This document shows positions 30,232 through 40,557 of a DNA stretch of 40,633 bases, piece by piece. How positions within the stretch are numbered: the stretch's first letter is position 1; every line of letters starts with the position of its first letter. This DNA comes from Pseudophaeomoniella oleicola (lineage: Eukaryota; Ascomycota; Eurotiomycetes; Phaeomoniellales; Phaeomoniellaceae). Location: the NCBI GenBank assembly GCA_003868215.1, contig QWDQ01000093.1, positions 1 to 40,633 of the forward strand, given 5' to 3'. A program made the translations under genes and the position numbers. The notes beneath the pieces were generated by a model that saw only the letters and a list, made by a program, of their open reading frames with translations, had not been told where the DNA came from and ran no database searches.

Positions 30232-32149
30232 TTAAGCTGAAGATTTTTCTTCCCTTTCACCTGCAAGACTGACAACTTGCTCGACATCTTCTTGTTCACG
30301 AGTCTGCTTCTTCAGATTCTTCCATTCGACGACCAGTGCGCCGACGATGACGAGGCATGAAAGGGCCGTTGAGAGCTTGAAGACCGTGGTGACAGCGGCG
30401 TTGTACGCTTCGATGACCTGCTCGAGATGGCGTGCGGGGACGTGTTTGCTCAGGTGCGCGGTGCCGATGTCCACGATGGCGGCGGCGTCGAGGCCGGGGA
30501 TCTTGTGCAGCTTGTGGAGGAGGGCGTTGGAAAAGACGGTTTCGGCGACGGAGAGGAAGATGGCACCGCCGAGGGTTAAGGATAGGAGGCAGAGCGCGAC
30601 ACCGACTGGAACGTCTTTGCCTGTGAGGCAGTTTTGGGGAACGAGCGTTCCTTGTTGGAGTCCGATTCCTAAGCCCAACCCGTAGATTACTTGGTATCCG
30701 ATCCATTTCGCGTGGCCCGTGGATGGGGTGAAGGTGGTGAACAGTCCACTTCCAACGGACAACAGGATGGCAGCTCCGATCATGAACGGATTGTAGTAGC
30801 CTGTTGTTTGCACTATCCGCGCAGCGATGAGACTTCCCAGCACCTGCGGGATAATCATGGGAATGGTCCGAATCCCGGAGTTTAGTGCACTTGATCCTTT
30901 GATGGCTTGGAACCAGATAGGCAAATAGTAAGTCCCCACCATCATAGTGCCACCGATGAGAAGAGTGTAGAAGAAGGAGCCGGCAATCGATCGCTGGCAA
31001 GTCAGTCTAGGGGGAGCAATGGCGTCGGGTGTCTTGTTCTGCGCGATAATCCAAATGATCAATAGTACGCCTGCGAGGACAAATAGAACAATAATTCTGG
31101 CGTTCTTCCATGAGTAGGTTGAGCCTCCCCATTCTAAAGCAAGAAGGAGGCATATAACTGCGGCCATGAACAAAATTGTTCCAAGAGGATCGAGTCGCTT
31201 GAGCTTCTCCAGAAGGTTTCTCTCGTTTCTTTCCACGTTGTGTGGATGGAAGGTGACGAGCACAAGTAGGGCTGAAACCCCGCCAATGGGGAGATTAAGG
31301 TACTGTTCACGAAAGGTCAGTGCAGTTGCGATGTGGTCATCCTCGGGTCAGCTTACGAAGCACCACCTCCATGTCACTTTGTCGGTAAAGGCTCCTCCGA
31401 TAAGAGGTCCAATCACGGAGCAGACACCCATCAGTACACCAATGCCAGCTTGGAATGTCGGCCGCTTGTGAAGTGGCAAACTCTGGATCATGATTTGCAT
31501 ACCACCACTGTATAGCCCTCCAGCACCAATGCCTGAGATGGCTCTACCGATGATCAGAGCGATAGAGCTTGGTGCAACGCCACAGATCAAGGATCCGACT
31601 TCAAAAATGAAGAGCGTACCCAGGTAGACCAGTTTCACGTTGTAGAGTGCATAGAGTCGACCAAAGAAGAGTTGGAAGCAGCAAAGTGTAAGCAGGTAAG
31701 AGGATCCGTACCAACCGATATCGTCAGTGCTGTGGAATTCGTTCGTTATGTGTGGCACCTATGGTCATGGCAAGACCTGGAATCAGCGTCCAAAGCACAT
31801 GTGACAGGGGCCTCGAAGAGACTGTTGATATTCGAGGCGATAGCCATCCCATTTCCGAAGGCAGCACAGTAGGGGAGATGACATACAGCTGTAGCCACTA
31901 TCGTCCGGTCCTGAATCAGTCAGATAGGTAGACATACTGCGTGGAGCAGTGACGGTGACCTACAAGAGAAACACAGAACATGGATAGATAGATGCCCGTC
32001 ATGTTAGCGATGACCACTTTCATAGCCTGGTATTGCGGTTCACCAGGGGTTGACCGGGCCTCATCCTTGGTAGTGGGAGGTATCTCGGTTCCATTCACGG
32101 ATGTTTGTGAGCTCGTTCCTGGCTGAGGAGGGGAATTTGACGAATGCAT
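30232..32149 (-). CDS. MFS transporter, DHA2 (14-span drug:H+ antiporter) family, three introns
   Basis: Four exons, complement(30232..31302, 31357..31758, 31887..31910, 31964..32149), give 560 aa. The introns are 54, 128 and 53 nt. Exon 2 is a 24-nt micro-exon encoding DRTIVATA, and splicing gives the DHA2 signature MFCVSLDRTIVATAVPHITN in span 1. Next come DDIGWYGSSYLLTLCCFQL, GRAISGIGAGGLYSG (antiporter motif C region) and VTWRWCFYLNLPIGG. About 14 hydrophobic spans follow and a basic/acidic cytosolic tail. Such plasma-membrane pumps export drugs, toxins or own metabolites; the substrate cannot be told. The start is the first in-frame ATG (MHSSNSPPQP). The 128-nt intron has an inner AG at 31779-31780 that could be a decoy acceptor. 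The divergent neighbour is a Zn2Cys6 regulator. Confidence 0.92.
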
Positions 32150-32280
32150 AGCGACAGCGAAGCTCAGCCTGTATCTAGCGAGAGGCACCCATTCCGGTGA
32201 CGTTCAGAGGGAACGAACATTCTGCAGACAGAGCGCAGTCATACAGGTTTTAATTATTGCAAAAGCGACTGCACACGGAG

Positions 32281-32333
32281 CTTGAACAAATACAACAAGT
32301 TGACAACAAGCTGACAACAAGTTGATGTTCAAG
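32281..32333. repeat. Dyad flanking three 11-bp direct repeats
   Basis: CTTGAACA (32281-32288) and TGTTCAAG (32326-32333) are perfect reverse complements. Between them lie ACAACAAGTTG, ACAACAAGCTG and ACAACAAGTTG (32292-32324). Units one and three contain the CAAC-AA-GTTG half-palindrome. Confidence 0.9.
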
Positions 32334-32466
32334 GTTGATGCAATCAAAAGGATATACGATCGTGTTCGGGCCCGTTGGATTGTTATGTTCCGATACCGTA
32401 ATTGTGTGTTATAAAACGAGATTTTGAGAGACGTGAGCCTTGAAAAGTCCGTATGAATTGTATGGA

Positions 32467-32485
32467 GTATCGGAATTTCGGATAC
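32467..32485. promoter_or_regulatory. Near-palindrome with CGG-N5-CGG
   Basis: GTATCGGAATTTCGGATAC is an imperfect palindrome (arms GTATC and GATAC, GAA and TTC, with one mismatched pair) and holds two CGG triplets five bases apart. It lies about 340 bp upstream of the regulator start. Binding is inferred from shape only. Confidence 0.5.
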
Positions 32486-32828
32486 CATTTCTCGGGTCCG
32501 TTGCGGGTCAACGTCTTCACCTCTTCATCTCCTATTCCAATTCAATGTTTACCGCCATTGCAAACCAACTACTCTGGACATAGCAGCTACGCCCCTGGAA
32601 GCCCGGAACTAGCTTACTGGATACATTAGTTCACCTGTGGCTTACACGTCAGTTACACTCTAGGCGAAGCAAGCAGCAGGAAGAGATGGCCCCATGTCGT
32701 CTGCCCTGATTACGTTGTCCGCGCTGCCCAACGACCCTCCACCGTGAGGGTTGGCCTTGCAAGGACAACGCCTCTCTCAGATCTTGAATATCATTGGAGG
32801 ACCTAATTCTCCAACTTCCTGATCAAGG

Positions 32829-35679
32829 ATGAATGGATTTCAGGGCCCCAATGCTTCGCTAGTTGGCATGCAGCAAGCATCGGAACAGAAGGTCATGTCA
32901 TGCCAATTATGTCAGCAACGCAAAGTCAAGTGCGATAAACTCCAGCCTGCTTGCACATACTGTGTAAGGCATAAAGTTGAATGTGCTTATAAGCAGCCAG
33001 TAACGCCTAGGCGGAAGAAGAGGAAGCTTGACGAAGGTGAACTCCGTGAACGACTACAACGGTGTGAGGATCTATTGCGGTCTCACGGTCTTCAGACGAA
33101 CTCGGGCTCATATCCAACAACTGTAAACGGTCTGTCAGATGATGGAACTAAGGAGAATTCTTCGGCTATCCATACATCAGCAATCGTCCCCGAGCACCTA
33201 GATGGCGAACCACGACCTGGCCGCTTCGTTGTCGAAGGTGGGAGAACAAGTTTTGTTGAACAGTGAGATAATGCACGCTTTCAATTCATAGGACTCGTTG
33301 CTAATACGACATTGCAGCTCCCTATGGAATACCCTGAGTGAAGAGGTTAGTAGTCAACTCCCCTTGGATTCTGCAACCTATTGTGCTTTCTTGGCACGAT
33401 TTGCATTACTTATGGACCAGTGGAACGGTTCCCATGGGTCGTGACACCGTCTCATGAAAGTAATCGTTTGGGATGGACGATTTGCCCATAAGGATACAGC
33501 AGTCCATATAGCAGCAGCAACATGTATTGTATGAAGCTCACGTGCGCAGTTGCAAGGTCCGAACGAAAGTGTACGTCTAGTTACGCCCAAAACCGCATTG
33601 AATCCATTCGATGTCGGTACAAATTCTCAAGCTTTCGAAGGTGTGAATCCAGGTACGTACACAAGATAGTTTAGACCAGTTGTCAGGATCTAGCTCTCCT
33701 TCCCAAGGTCAATGTCCCCTTGGATTAAAGCATATGCACGTGTGCTTACGCAACGACGAGATTCAGGGGACCTTCTTTTAAACAACGGTGGCTATTTGGC
33801 TACGGAAGATTTATCCACATACCATCCATCACCCATCGAAATTTTAAAGCTCTGGCAGATATATCTTGACAATGTCAATCCACTGACGAAGATTGTTCAT
33901 GTTCCCACGGCGCAGAAACGGATCATCGAGTGGAGTACACGGCTGCATGAACTCCCGAAGGAATGGGAAGCAATGCTGTTCGGTATCTATCTATGTGCAG
34001 TCCAGTCCATGACAAGTGAGGAATGCTACAACGTCTTACAGCAAAGAAAAGGCGCAGCTCTTCGAAGGTTTCATGTTGCCGCTAAGATCGCATTGCTGAA
34101 GGCGGATTTCATGAATACATCAGATATAGTGGTGGTAAAAGCATTTCTTCTGTACCTTGTAAGTCAGTGACATTCATTATCTCTACCTCTCGCAGCTTCA
34201 AAACTAAACCTGGTTTTGTCTGAAGTTCAGCTTTCGGAAGAAGTCTTGTTTGGGCAATGGGCACATCTCTTGGTAACACCTGGATGTGAGACTTCACAAT
34301 GCTCTAACCCGAAACATTGAGCCGGTGGCATTGTATCTCGTGCACTGATGAGAATAGTCCAAGCTAACAGTACTGTACAGCTTACGATGCGCTATCATTT
34401 CGAGCTAGGTCCACTTTGGATGCTTACCGGTATCTGCGTTCGCATGGCTGTGCGTTTGGGCCTTCACAGGGATGGGACCATTCTTGAATTTTCACCCTTT
34501 GACACAGAAATGCGTCGGAGGCTATGGTGGGCAGTCGTGGGCCTAGATGTTCAGACAGCAGAGCTTTCTGGATGTTCGGGGGCCTCTAGCCCACCGGCGA
34601 CTGACAGTAAAACGTCCCTGAATGTAAATGACAGCGATTTGAATCCAGACATGAGTGTACTGCCAGAAGAGCATGAGGGGGCAACCGAAATGATCTTTAT
34701 CAAGGTTAGAGGTGAGATTGGTCGCTTTGTAAGGACCATCAGGTATCAAAAGGGCTGGAAGCTGGGCAGTTATCCCGCCAACGACCACTTGCTTGGTGCC
34801 GAGGAGCTTGCCGCCTTGAACGAACTAGAAGCCATATGCGAGAAAAAGTACTTCGCATACTGTGACCCCTCGGTACCTCTGCACCTCTTCACTCTGTTGG
34901 TGGGTAGAGCCGTCCTTATGGTCCTCCAGCTACTTGCGAAACACCCACGACGATATAAGGATACCGGGAAACGTATGCCAAAGGAAGAAAGGGACGAAAT
35001 ATTTGCTCTCAGTGTCAAGATATTGGCAAACTATAACCGTACGATCGCTACACCAAGCATACAACGCTTCATATGGCAACTCAACGTGCACTTTCAGTGG
35101 CACGCGTTCATCATTCTCGTCACGGAGCTCAGTCTTCGAGTCGATGACGATGACGCGTGGCGGAGCTGGCAACTTGTCGAATTACTGATAGAACAGCTTC
35201 CTGATGTCGCCTCCATCCGGAATTCGCCCATCGACAAGGCTATCAACCGCCTTGTAATGAAAGCATGGACTGCTCGAGAATCGTATCTCAACAGAACAAA
35301 GGTCAATTATGACGTCCCCCACTTCATCCAGATCCTGAGAGCCCAGCAACCACAGGCGGCCGCCGCAGCAACAACAGCCACCGAGACCGCGTACACCTCA
35401 ACCGCAGAATCTGGCCTATCCGCTTTCTCTGCCAATAATCCCACCAACACCATCCCATCGTCCAGAGCACAGCATCATCAATCCACGCTTCACTTCCCAC
35501 ACATCGAGCACACCGCCGCCCCCCAATACACGTTCGATCCACCCACCGTATCCAACCAAGCCGACAATGTCGACCCAGTGTTGTCGCAAGGGTTTACCAC
35601 CCCCGTCGATTGGACCGAGTGGGACAATCTTCTGCAGGATCTGGAGTTTCAGACTTCGACTTTCACTGATTACGCGTGA
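32829..35679 (+). CDS. Zn2Cys6 fungal transcription factor with fungal-specific TF domain, four introns
   Basis: Best model: join(32829..33262, 33318..33345, 33550..33652, 33767..34158, 34381..35679), 751 aa. The zinc cluster at 25-52 has perfect CX2CX6CX6CX2CX6C spacing (Cys 25, 28, 35, 42, 45, 52). A basic PRRKKRK stretch and a short coiled coil (LRERLQRCEDLLRSHG) follow. Later exons give SLWNTLSEELQGPNES, DLLLNNGGYL, HPSPIEILKLWQIYLDNVNP, LGPLWMLTGICVRMAVRLGL and EMRRRLWWAVVGLD, the fungal-specific TF middle homology region. The C terminus (VDWTEWDNLLQDLE) resembles acidic/aromatic activation ends. Introns are 55, 204, 114 and 222 nt, long for this window. The 114-nt intron holds an in-phase 21-nt alternative segment (33687-33707). 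Divergence from the DHA2 gene suggests local control of the pump. Target unknown. Confidence 0.87.
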
Positions 35680-36037
35680 TGGGAAGAGAGAGGGGGGGTT
35701 ATCGTATGCGATACTCACCTCCGCTGTGGGAGCTCAGGGCGAAAGAAAAGGCCTTGCAAGTTCTGAAATAGAAATCACAATCCTTCTCTGTTCCGTTTAC
35801 AAGTCTTAATAAGCTGAATTTTTACCGCGTGTCCCGCATGGGAAAGGGGGAGGGGCAAGATGATAGATACAAATGTCCAAATCTGAGGTCGATAGTTACA
35901 AATGGGTATTAACTTATTTTTGTGGCTGACAATCGTACACGAGGAATGGTAATGCAATAATATATCGGGGTGATTCTACCCAGAGAGTCTCTCACTTTCT
36001 CACCCTCTCTATCTTCAATCCCCATGACCCAATAATC
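35680..36037. other. Convergent 3' region between regulator and CLF1
   Basis: These 358 bp lie between two converging genes and presumably carry both poly(A) sites. No gene or marked repeat is seen. Confidence 0.5.
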
Positions 36038-38131
36038 TCAGGAACCTCCGTTCGTCATCTCACCGCCAGCATCGGCGGCAGCAGCAGCAGCCTGAGCTTC
36101 TTGCGCCATCTTCCACGCCCTCGCCTTCTCCAACAAACTCGTCATCTTCGCCGCGCTCTCATCATCCGCCGGGAAAACGTAATCGAGATACTCCTCGAAT
36201 CGGTCTTCGCCCTCCAGCCTTCTCCTCTTCTTGACGCGTCTGGGCATCTGTTTCTCGAGCTCTTCGATGTCCGAGGGGCTGCCGTGCGTTTGCTCGAAGG
36301 AGAGCCAGGCGTTGAGGAGGTCGACGCGGTTTTGGACGGCGTTGGGGCGGGATTGGGCGGATTGGGATTTGTAGAGGTCGTGAGCGCGCGTGAAGATTGC
36401 GCGGGTACGGCTCTTGGCTGCCTCGGAGACGGGGGCTTCGTCTTCGTCAGTAGCAGCGGCGGCTTCTGAATCTGGAACGTTGATCTCGAAGCGAGCGAAA
36501 TTGAGCCATACTTTGACGTGATCCGTCTTGCGGAGGAGGCGTTCATAGAGAGCTCGGGCCCGGTCATACTCGCCTTCAGTATCCTCAAAGTCGATATAGG
36601 ATTTCCAAAGCAGTTCGGGCATATCAAGATTGGGTTGATCAATGCCTAATTCGTAGATACCCCGTGCTCGATCCGTATCATCTAAAGCGCGTTCTAAATC
36701 TGCGAATTCAATCCAAGCTTGTGTATTCGAGGGGTTCCATTCAATATATTTTTCGAAGAGGGTTCGACAGCGGGCAAATTCAAAGAGCTGCCTTTCCAGT
36801 TCGATATAGCCCTTGAAAAGTTTGTCTTTGGGACACGTTCCAATCGCCCGACCTAAAGTCTTGCGAGCCGTTTGCAATTGTCCTTGGCGGATCTCAAACT
36901 GCGCCTTCATCAACCAGATCTTGGCAAATGTGAACTTCTCATGAGGAACAAGTTTAAGGCACTCTTCGTATATCTGCCGGGCTCGGGAGGCGTCTTGATT
37001 CTCCATCTCTTCCCACAGGGCGTAGAAGATCCAGAGGTAGATGTATCGCCTCCAGTGGCGTTTTTCTTGAGAAGGAGGAATCTGTGCAATTGCACGTTCA
37101 TACACATCTCTGATGCGATCAGTATCCCCGCCAGACTCTTCTAGTCTAGCATAATCGAACCATAAGTCGTAGTTCTTGGGGTTTTCCTGGACCTGTTCCG
37201 AGTACTGTACTCGTCGCTTCGCTATGATGACATCTTCGACGCCCTCACGATCTCCGAATTGCTTCTCAAAAGTGGTATACGTTTTGTGAAGGATCTGAGA
37301 TCGTGATCTTGGGAGTCTATCCAGAGCGTACTTAAAGATAGCCCGGGTACGGTCATATTCCTTGAGCTTCGCCTCGAACTTGGCGTAAGCAATAAAAATC
37401 TTTTCGTCCATAAAGTCCTCTCCAAGGGTTTCGATGGCGAGCCCATAGACCTCCCTGACATGTTCGCTGGTACCATTCTCTTCTTCGAACCGCGCCCATT
37501 TGATCCAATTCCTTGGTTCAGGATGAACTACCGTAAATCGCTCGAAAATGGCTCTGGCATTGTCGAATTCATTATATCTCTTTTCCATCTTGATGTAGGC
37601 GCTCCATGCTGCTTCATCTGGCTCCCAGCTCATCCATCTCTCGAACACAGCCCTGACTCCGGGAATATTACCCAGCATCTCTTCCATATAGACATACTTG
37701 TACCACAACTTATCGACTCGCGGCAGAATGGTAACAGCTCGGTCAAGCAGATTTCTGGCATGGTTGATATTCCTTGTCTTGATCTCTGCTTCGATATAAC
37801 GGATCCATAGTGTAACACTAGTACTGTCCACGTCCAGAGCCCGTTCAAAGATCGACCTTGCCCTGCGAAATTCTTTCTGTTCAAGTTCCCATTGTGCATA
37901 TCGCATCCAGTTGTTCATGTTAACACGGTTGCGTCGCACATAGTCCTCGAATTCCTTCCGTTTCCGCCCTTGGTATTCATGAAGCTCTTCAAGATCTGCA
38001 AAACGCTGCGTAGGAGTCTGCAAGGAAGACTCTTGACGGTCGACCGCCTCGCGCAGAAGCTGCTCGGCAGAGATCTGCTGAGGCGCAGGTGCCTTGTTCT
38101 TGACCCTCGGGGGGCCTCTTGAAACTTCCAT
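36038..38131 (-). CDS. CLF1: Pre-mRNA-splicing factor CLF1 (crooked neck / Cwf4)
   Basis: A single-exon gene of 697 aa. Clf1 (Syf3, human CRNKL1) is a scaffold of the Prp19-associated (NTC) complex and is needed for spliceosome assembly and activation. The N terminus [17 protein letters not shown] is followed by [15 protein letters not shown], then a continuous array of HAT (half-a-TPR) repeats over about 60-600. Clear units include [60 protein letters not shown] and [14 protein letters not shown]. Each has the conserved W...Y...E...A...IFERAL pattern. The C-terminal part has [20 protein letters not shown] and an Ala-rich end. Length matches filamentous-fungal orthologues. The start codon is the first in-frame ATG. 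It is divergent from PRP31, another spliceosome gene, 345 bp away. Confidence 0.95.
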   Translation of the reverse strand: MEVSRGPPRVKNKAPAPQQISAEQLLREAVDRQESSLQTPTQRFADLEELHEYQGRKRKEFEDYVRRNRVNMNNWMRYAQWELEQKEFRRARSIFERALDVDSTSVTLWIRYIEAEIKTRNINHARNLLDRAVTILPRVDKLWYKYVYMEEMLGNIPGVRAVFERWMSWEPDEAAWSAYIKMEKRYNEFDNARAIFERFTVVHPEPRNWIKWARFEEENGTSEHVREVYGLAIETLGEDFMDEKIFIAYAKFEAKLKEYDRTRAIFKYALDRLPRSRSQILHKTYTTFEKQFGDREGVEDVIIAKRRVQYSEQVQENPKNYDLWFDYARLEESGGDTDRIRDVYERAIAQIPPSQEKRHWRRYIYLWIFYALWEEMENQDASRARQIYEECLKLVPHEKFTFAKIWLMKAQFEIRQGQLQTARKTLGRAIGTCPKDKLFKGYIELERQLFEFARCRTLFEKYIEWNPSNTQAWIEFADLERALDDTDRARGIYELGIDQPNLDMPELLWKSYIDFEDTEGEYDRARALYERLLRKTDHVKVWLNFARFEINVPDSEAAAATDEDEAPVSEAAKSRTRAIFTRAHDLYKSQSAQSRPNAVQNRVDLLNAWLSFEQTHGSPSDIEELEKQMPRRVKKRRRLEGEDRFEEYLDYVFPADDESAAKMTSLLEKARAWKMAQEAQAAAAAADAGGEMTNGGS

Positions 38132-38476
38132 CTTGTCGATGTCACCCTGAGGACGACCCAGCTGCCTGGTTTGTGTTGCGACTCCCTCAGCGATCGTTAA
38201 TGTGGCGTGGAGCGCTTTTGCTCACCGTCGGCCAACCGTTGCTTGTCCGTGTACCCTTTCTTTAGTTGTCAGAGGTCGATTCACGCAGTAGAAGCGATCG
38301 TCCCCGCGGAAGAGAAAGTTGGAGAACAGAATTTCACCAGCGCTACGGGCAGTGGATCTGGGCCATCATCAACCGAAAGAACTTCTCCGCGTTCTGCCTT
38401 ATAATCATGATTATATCACAGCCTGCTAGGATTTGCAGGGCCATTCTTTTCCTAACACAAGTGGGTGGCAATCAAC
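38132..38476. promoter_or_regulatory. Divergent promoter of CLF1 and PRP31
   Basis: These 345 bp serve two splicing-factor genes. AGCGATCGT occurs twice, near 38188 and 38292. A perfect 16-bp palindrome TATAATCATGATTATA lies at 38400-38415, 61 bp upstream of the PRP31 start. Confidence 0.65.
38400..38415. repeat. Perfect 16-bp palindrome
   Basis: TATAATCATGATTATA is fully self-complementary and lies in the CLF1/PRP31 shared promoter. It may be part of the PRP31 5' UTR. Confidence 0.85.
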
Positions 38477-40397
38477 ATGGCGACCCTGGCCGATGAACTG
38501 CTGAATGACTTTGAAGATTCCGGCTCAGATGCAGGAGATGATCAGGAAGAGACAAACCAAGACATCAGCAATGGCCTCGATATTCGACGATCACAATCAG
38601 CGCCGGGTGATGGACTCGATGTTGACGGGGATGGAGAGCTTTCAGATGCAGATGAAGAACTAGAAGCAAGAAAGGGAGGCCAGATGGATCTCGACGAGGT
38701 GGATGAAGACGACCACAAAGCGAAGGTGGAACAAATGAAGCTCGGTGGCGTCAGCGATGTCAAAAGTGTTGCGAGATTAATGAAGCTGTTGGAACCAGTC
38801 CTTGAGGTAAGCAAATCCCATCGCCTCTGTTTTTGGCTATTGAGTCAATAGTTTACATCTTTGAACAGCCCTAACATAGTTTGCGGTCCTATAGAAAATC
38901 AACCATTATCAGTCGGTACCGCCTGATCAACAGACAACTACAATTGGATCTATTGAAGACAATCCGGAATATACTCTCCTCACAGAGTCAAATGCGCTGT
39001 CGACGTCTATCGATGGAGAAATCACCCTGGTACACAAGTTCATCAGAGACCATTATTCGATACGGTTTCCAGAACTCGAGACTCTTGTAGGAAATCCTAT
39101 GGACTATGCGAAGACGGTCGCCATATTGAAGAATGGGCCTCTCGACAAGATCCAGTCGATCGCATCTTCATTGGACAACATGGTCGGCGTACCTCTTCGT
39201 TCTGTGCTCGAAGGTCCAACCCTCATGGTCGTCACCGTTGAAGGAACAACCACGAAAGGTAGAGAGATGTCCGAGGCGGAACTCCAGACGGTCCTGGGCG
39301 GGTGTAAAATGTTACTTGAATTGGAGAAAGCTAAGAGAGTATTAACTGAATACGTTCAATCACGGATGAATATATTTGCACCGAACTTGACCGCGCTCAT
39401 CGGCTCATTGACCGCCGCACAGCTTCTGAATTATGCTGGAGGGGTGACAGGACTGGCAAAGACTCCAGCCTGCAACATACCCATTCTTGGAACCAAGCGA
39501 CAGACACAGACCGGATTTGCCACGAACGTTGGTGTTCGTCAGCAAGGATTTCTCTACCATTCGCCCATTATTCAAGAGATTCCCAGTGATCTAAAACGAC
39601 AAGCAATGCGTATTGTCTCGGCCAAGCTTGTCCTCGCGGCAAGAGTAGATCGTGTCCATCAAAGTCCGGACGGATCTACAGGACTTGAACTCAGGGAACA
39701 AACTATTCAAAGATTAGAAAAGCTTACAGAACCACCGCCAAATCGGGGTGCGAGAGCACTGCCAGCGCCTGACGACAAACCTGCGCGAAAGCGTGGAGGC
39801 CGACGAGCCAGGAAAGCCAAGGAAGCGACCGCGATGACGGAGCTAAGGAAACAGCAAAATAGGGTGGCATTCGGTCAAGAGGAGAGCGAAGTGGGTTACG
39901 GCACCGGTGAAGGAACGGTAGGACTTGGTATGATTGGACAGCAAAGTCAAGGTCGTATCCGAGCAGAACAAATCGATCAACGGACGAGAGCGAAACTTAG
40001 CAAGAAGAATCCTGGGTGGGGTAACGCTGCCGTTAGCGGTACGGCATCTTCCCTACGTGGTTTTGGCTCAGGTGCTGCGGGAAACGCCACTGCCCTTCGA
40101 GCTGGCCTTCGTACATCTGGTGTTGGTGCAGGAACCGCCAGTTCTATCGCGTTCACCCCTGTCCAAGGACTCGAGCTTGTAGATCCTAAAGCGCAAGCAG
40201 AACTGAAGAGGAAAAGACAGGCAGACGAAGACAGATGGTTCAAGGGAGGGACCTTTACTCAGGTCGGTGGTCAGAGTTCTACAATTGCCGGAGGAGGACA
40301 GAATGGCGCCTTCAAGGTGCCCGCTTTGCCTGCCAGTAAGAAGACAGACACGGGTGCAGGGAAGATGGCACCCCCACCAGTCCCCTCGGGCAAGTGA
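38477..40397 (+). CDS. PRP31: U4/U6 snRNP-associated splicing factor PRP31, one intron
   Basis: Two exons, join(38477..38806, 38895..40397), give 610 aa. The 88-nt intron (GTAAGC donor, CTAAC branch, TAG acceptor) joins LMKLLEPVLE to KINHYQSVPPDQQ in phase. Prp31 binds the U4 snRNA 5' stem-loop with Snu13 and holds the U4/U6.U5 tri-snRNP together. The first ~90 residues are acidic (MATLADELLNDFEDSGSD start). The central NOSIC/Nop region runs from about 110: FIRDHYSIRFPELETLV, GNPMDYAKTVAILKNG, then NLTALIGSLTAAQLLNYAGG, LAKTPACNIPILGTKRQ and GFLYHSPIIQEIP. The C-terminal Prp31 domain has KKRGGRRARKAKE-like basic sequence and GYGTGEGTVGLGMIGQ. The start is the ATG of MATLADELL, the family's usual N terminus. 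Confidence 0.95.
38807..38894 (+). other. Intron of PRP31
   Basis: An 88-nt intron with GTAAGC donor, a CCTAACAT branch-like site near 38871-38878 and TAG acceptor. It is longer than most introns in the window. Confidence 0.85.
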
Positions 40398-40557
40398 AGA
40401 TGATGCCACGCCATACTTCATTCACTCTCTTTCACGTGCAGGCAATATGTTCTATTCATATTCAAAGGCGTATCATACGGGTTGTGTGTGTTTTTACAAA
40501 CGGTATATCCAATGAGCTTCGCGCGTCGGTGTCCTCCTTTTATTGCTGGTCAGGCGT

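Larger units (their letters stand above)
32150..32828. promoter_or_regulatory. Divergent promoter of MFS transporter and Zn2Cys6 regulator
   Basis: These 679 bp separate the two start codons. They hold an 8-bp dyad around three 11-bp repeats (32281-32333) and a cluster of CGG/CCG triplets. The triplets include CGGGCCCG (32367-32374), CCG-N3-CCG (32390-32398) and CGG-N5-CGG within a near-palindrome (32467-32485). CGG triplets are the usual contact of Zn2Cys6 proteins. Control of this region by the neighbouring factor is an inference. Confidence 0.65.

Noticed and set aside
30296-31000. 234-codon minus frame inside the MFS gene
   Set aside because: It is His/Arg-rich, out of frame with a full DHA2 transporter sequence, and has no hydrophobic spans.
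30232-35679. Transporter plus regulator as part of a secondary-metabolite gene cluster
   Set aside because: No polyketide synthase, peptide synthetase, terpene synthase or other core enzyme is in the window, and the flanking genes are housekeeping.
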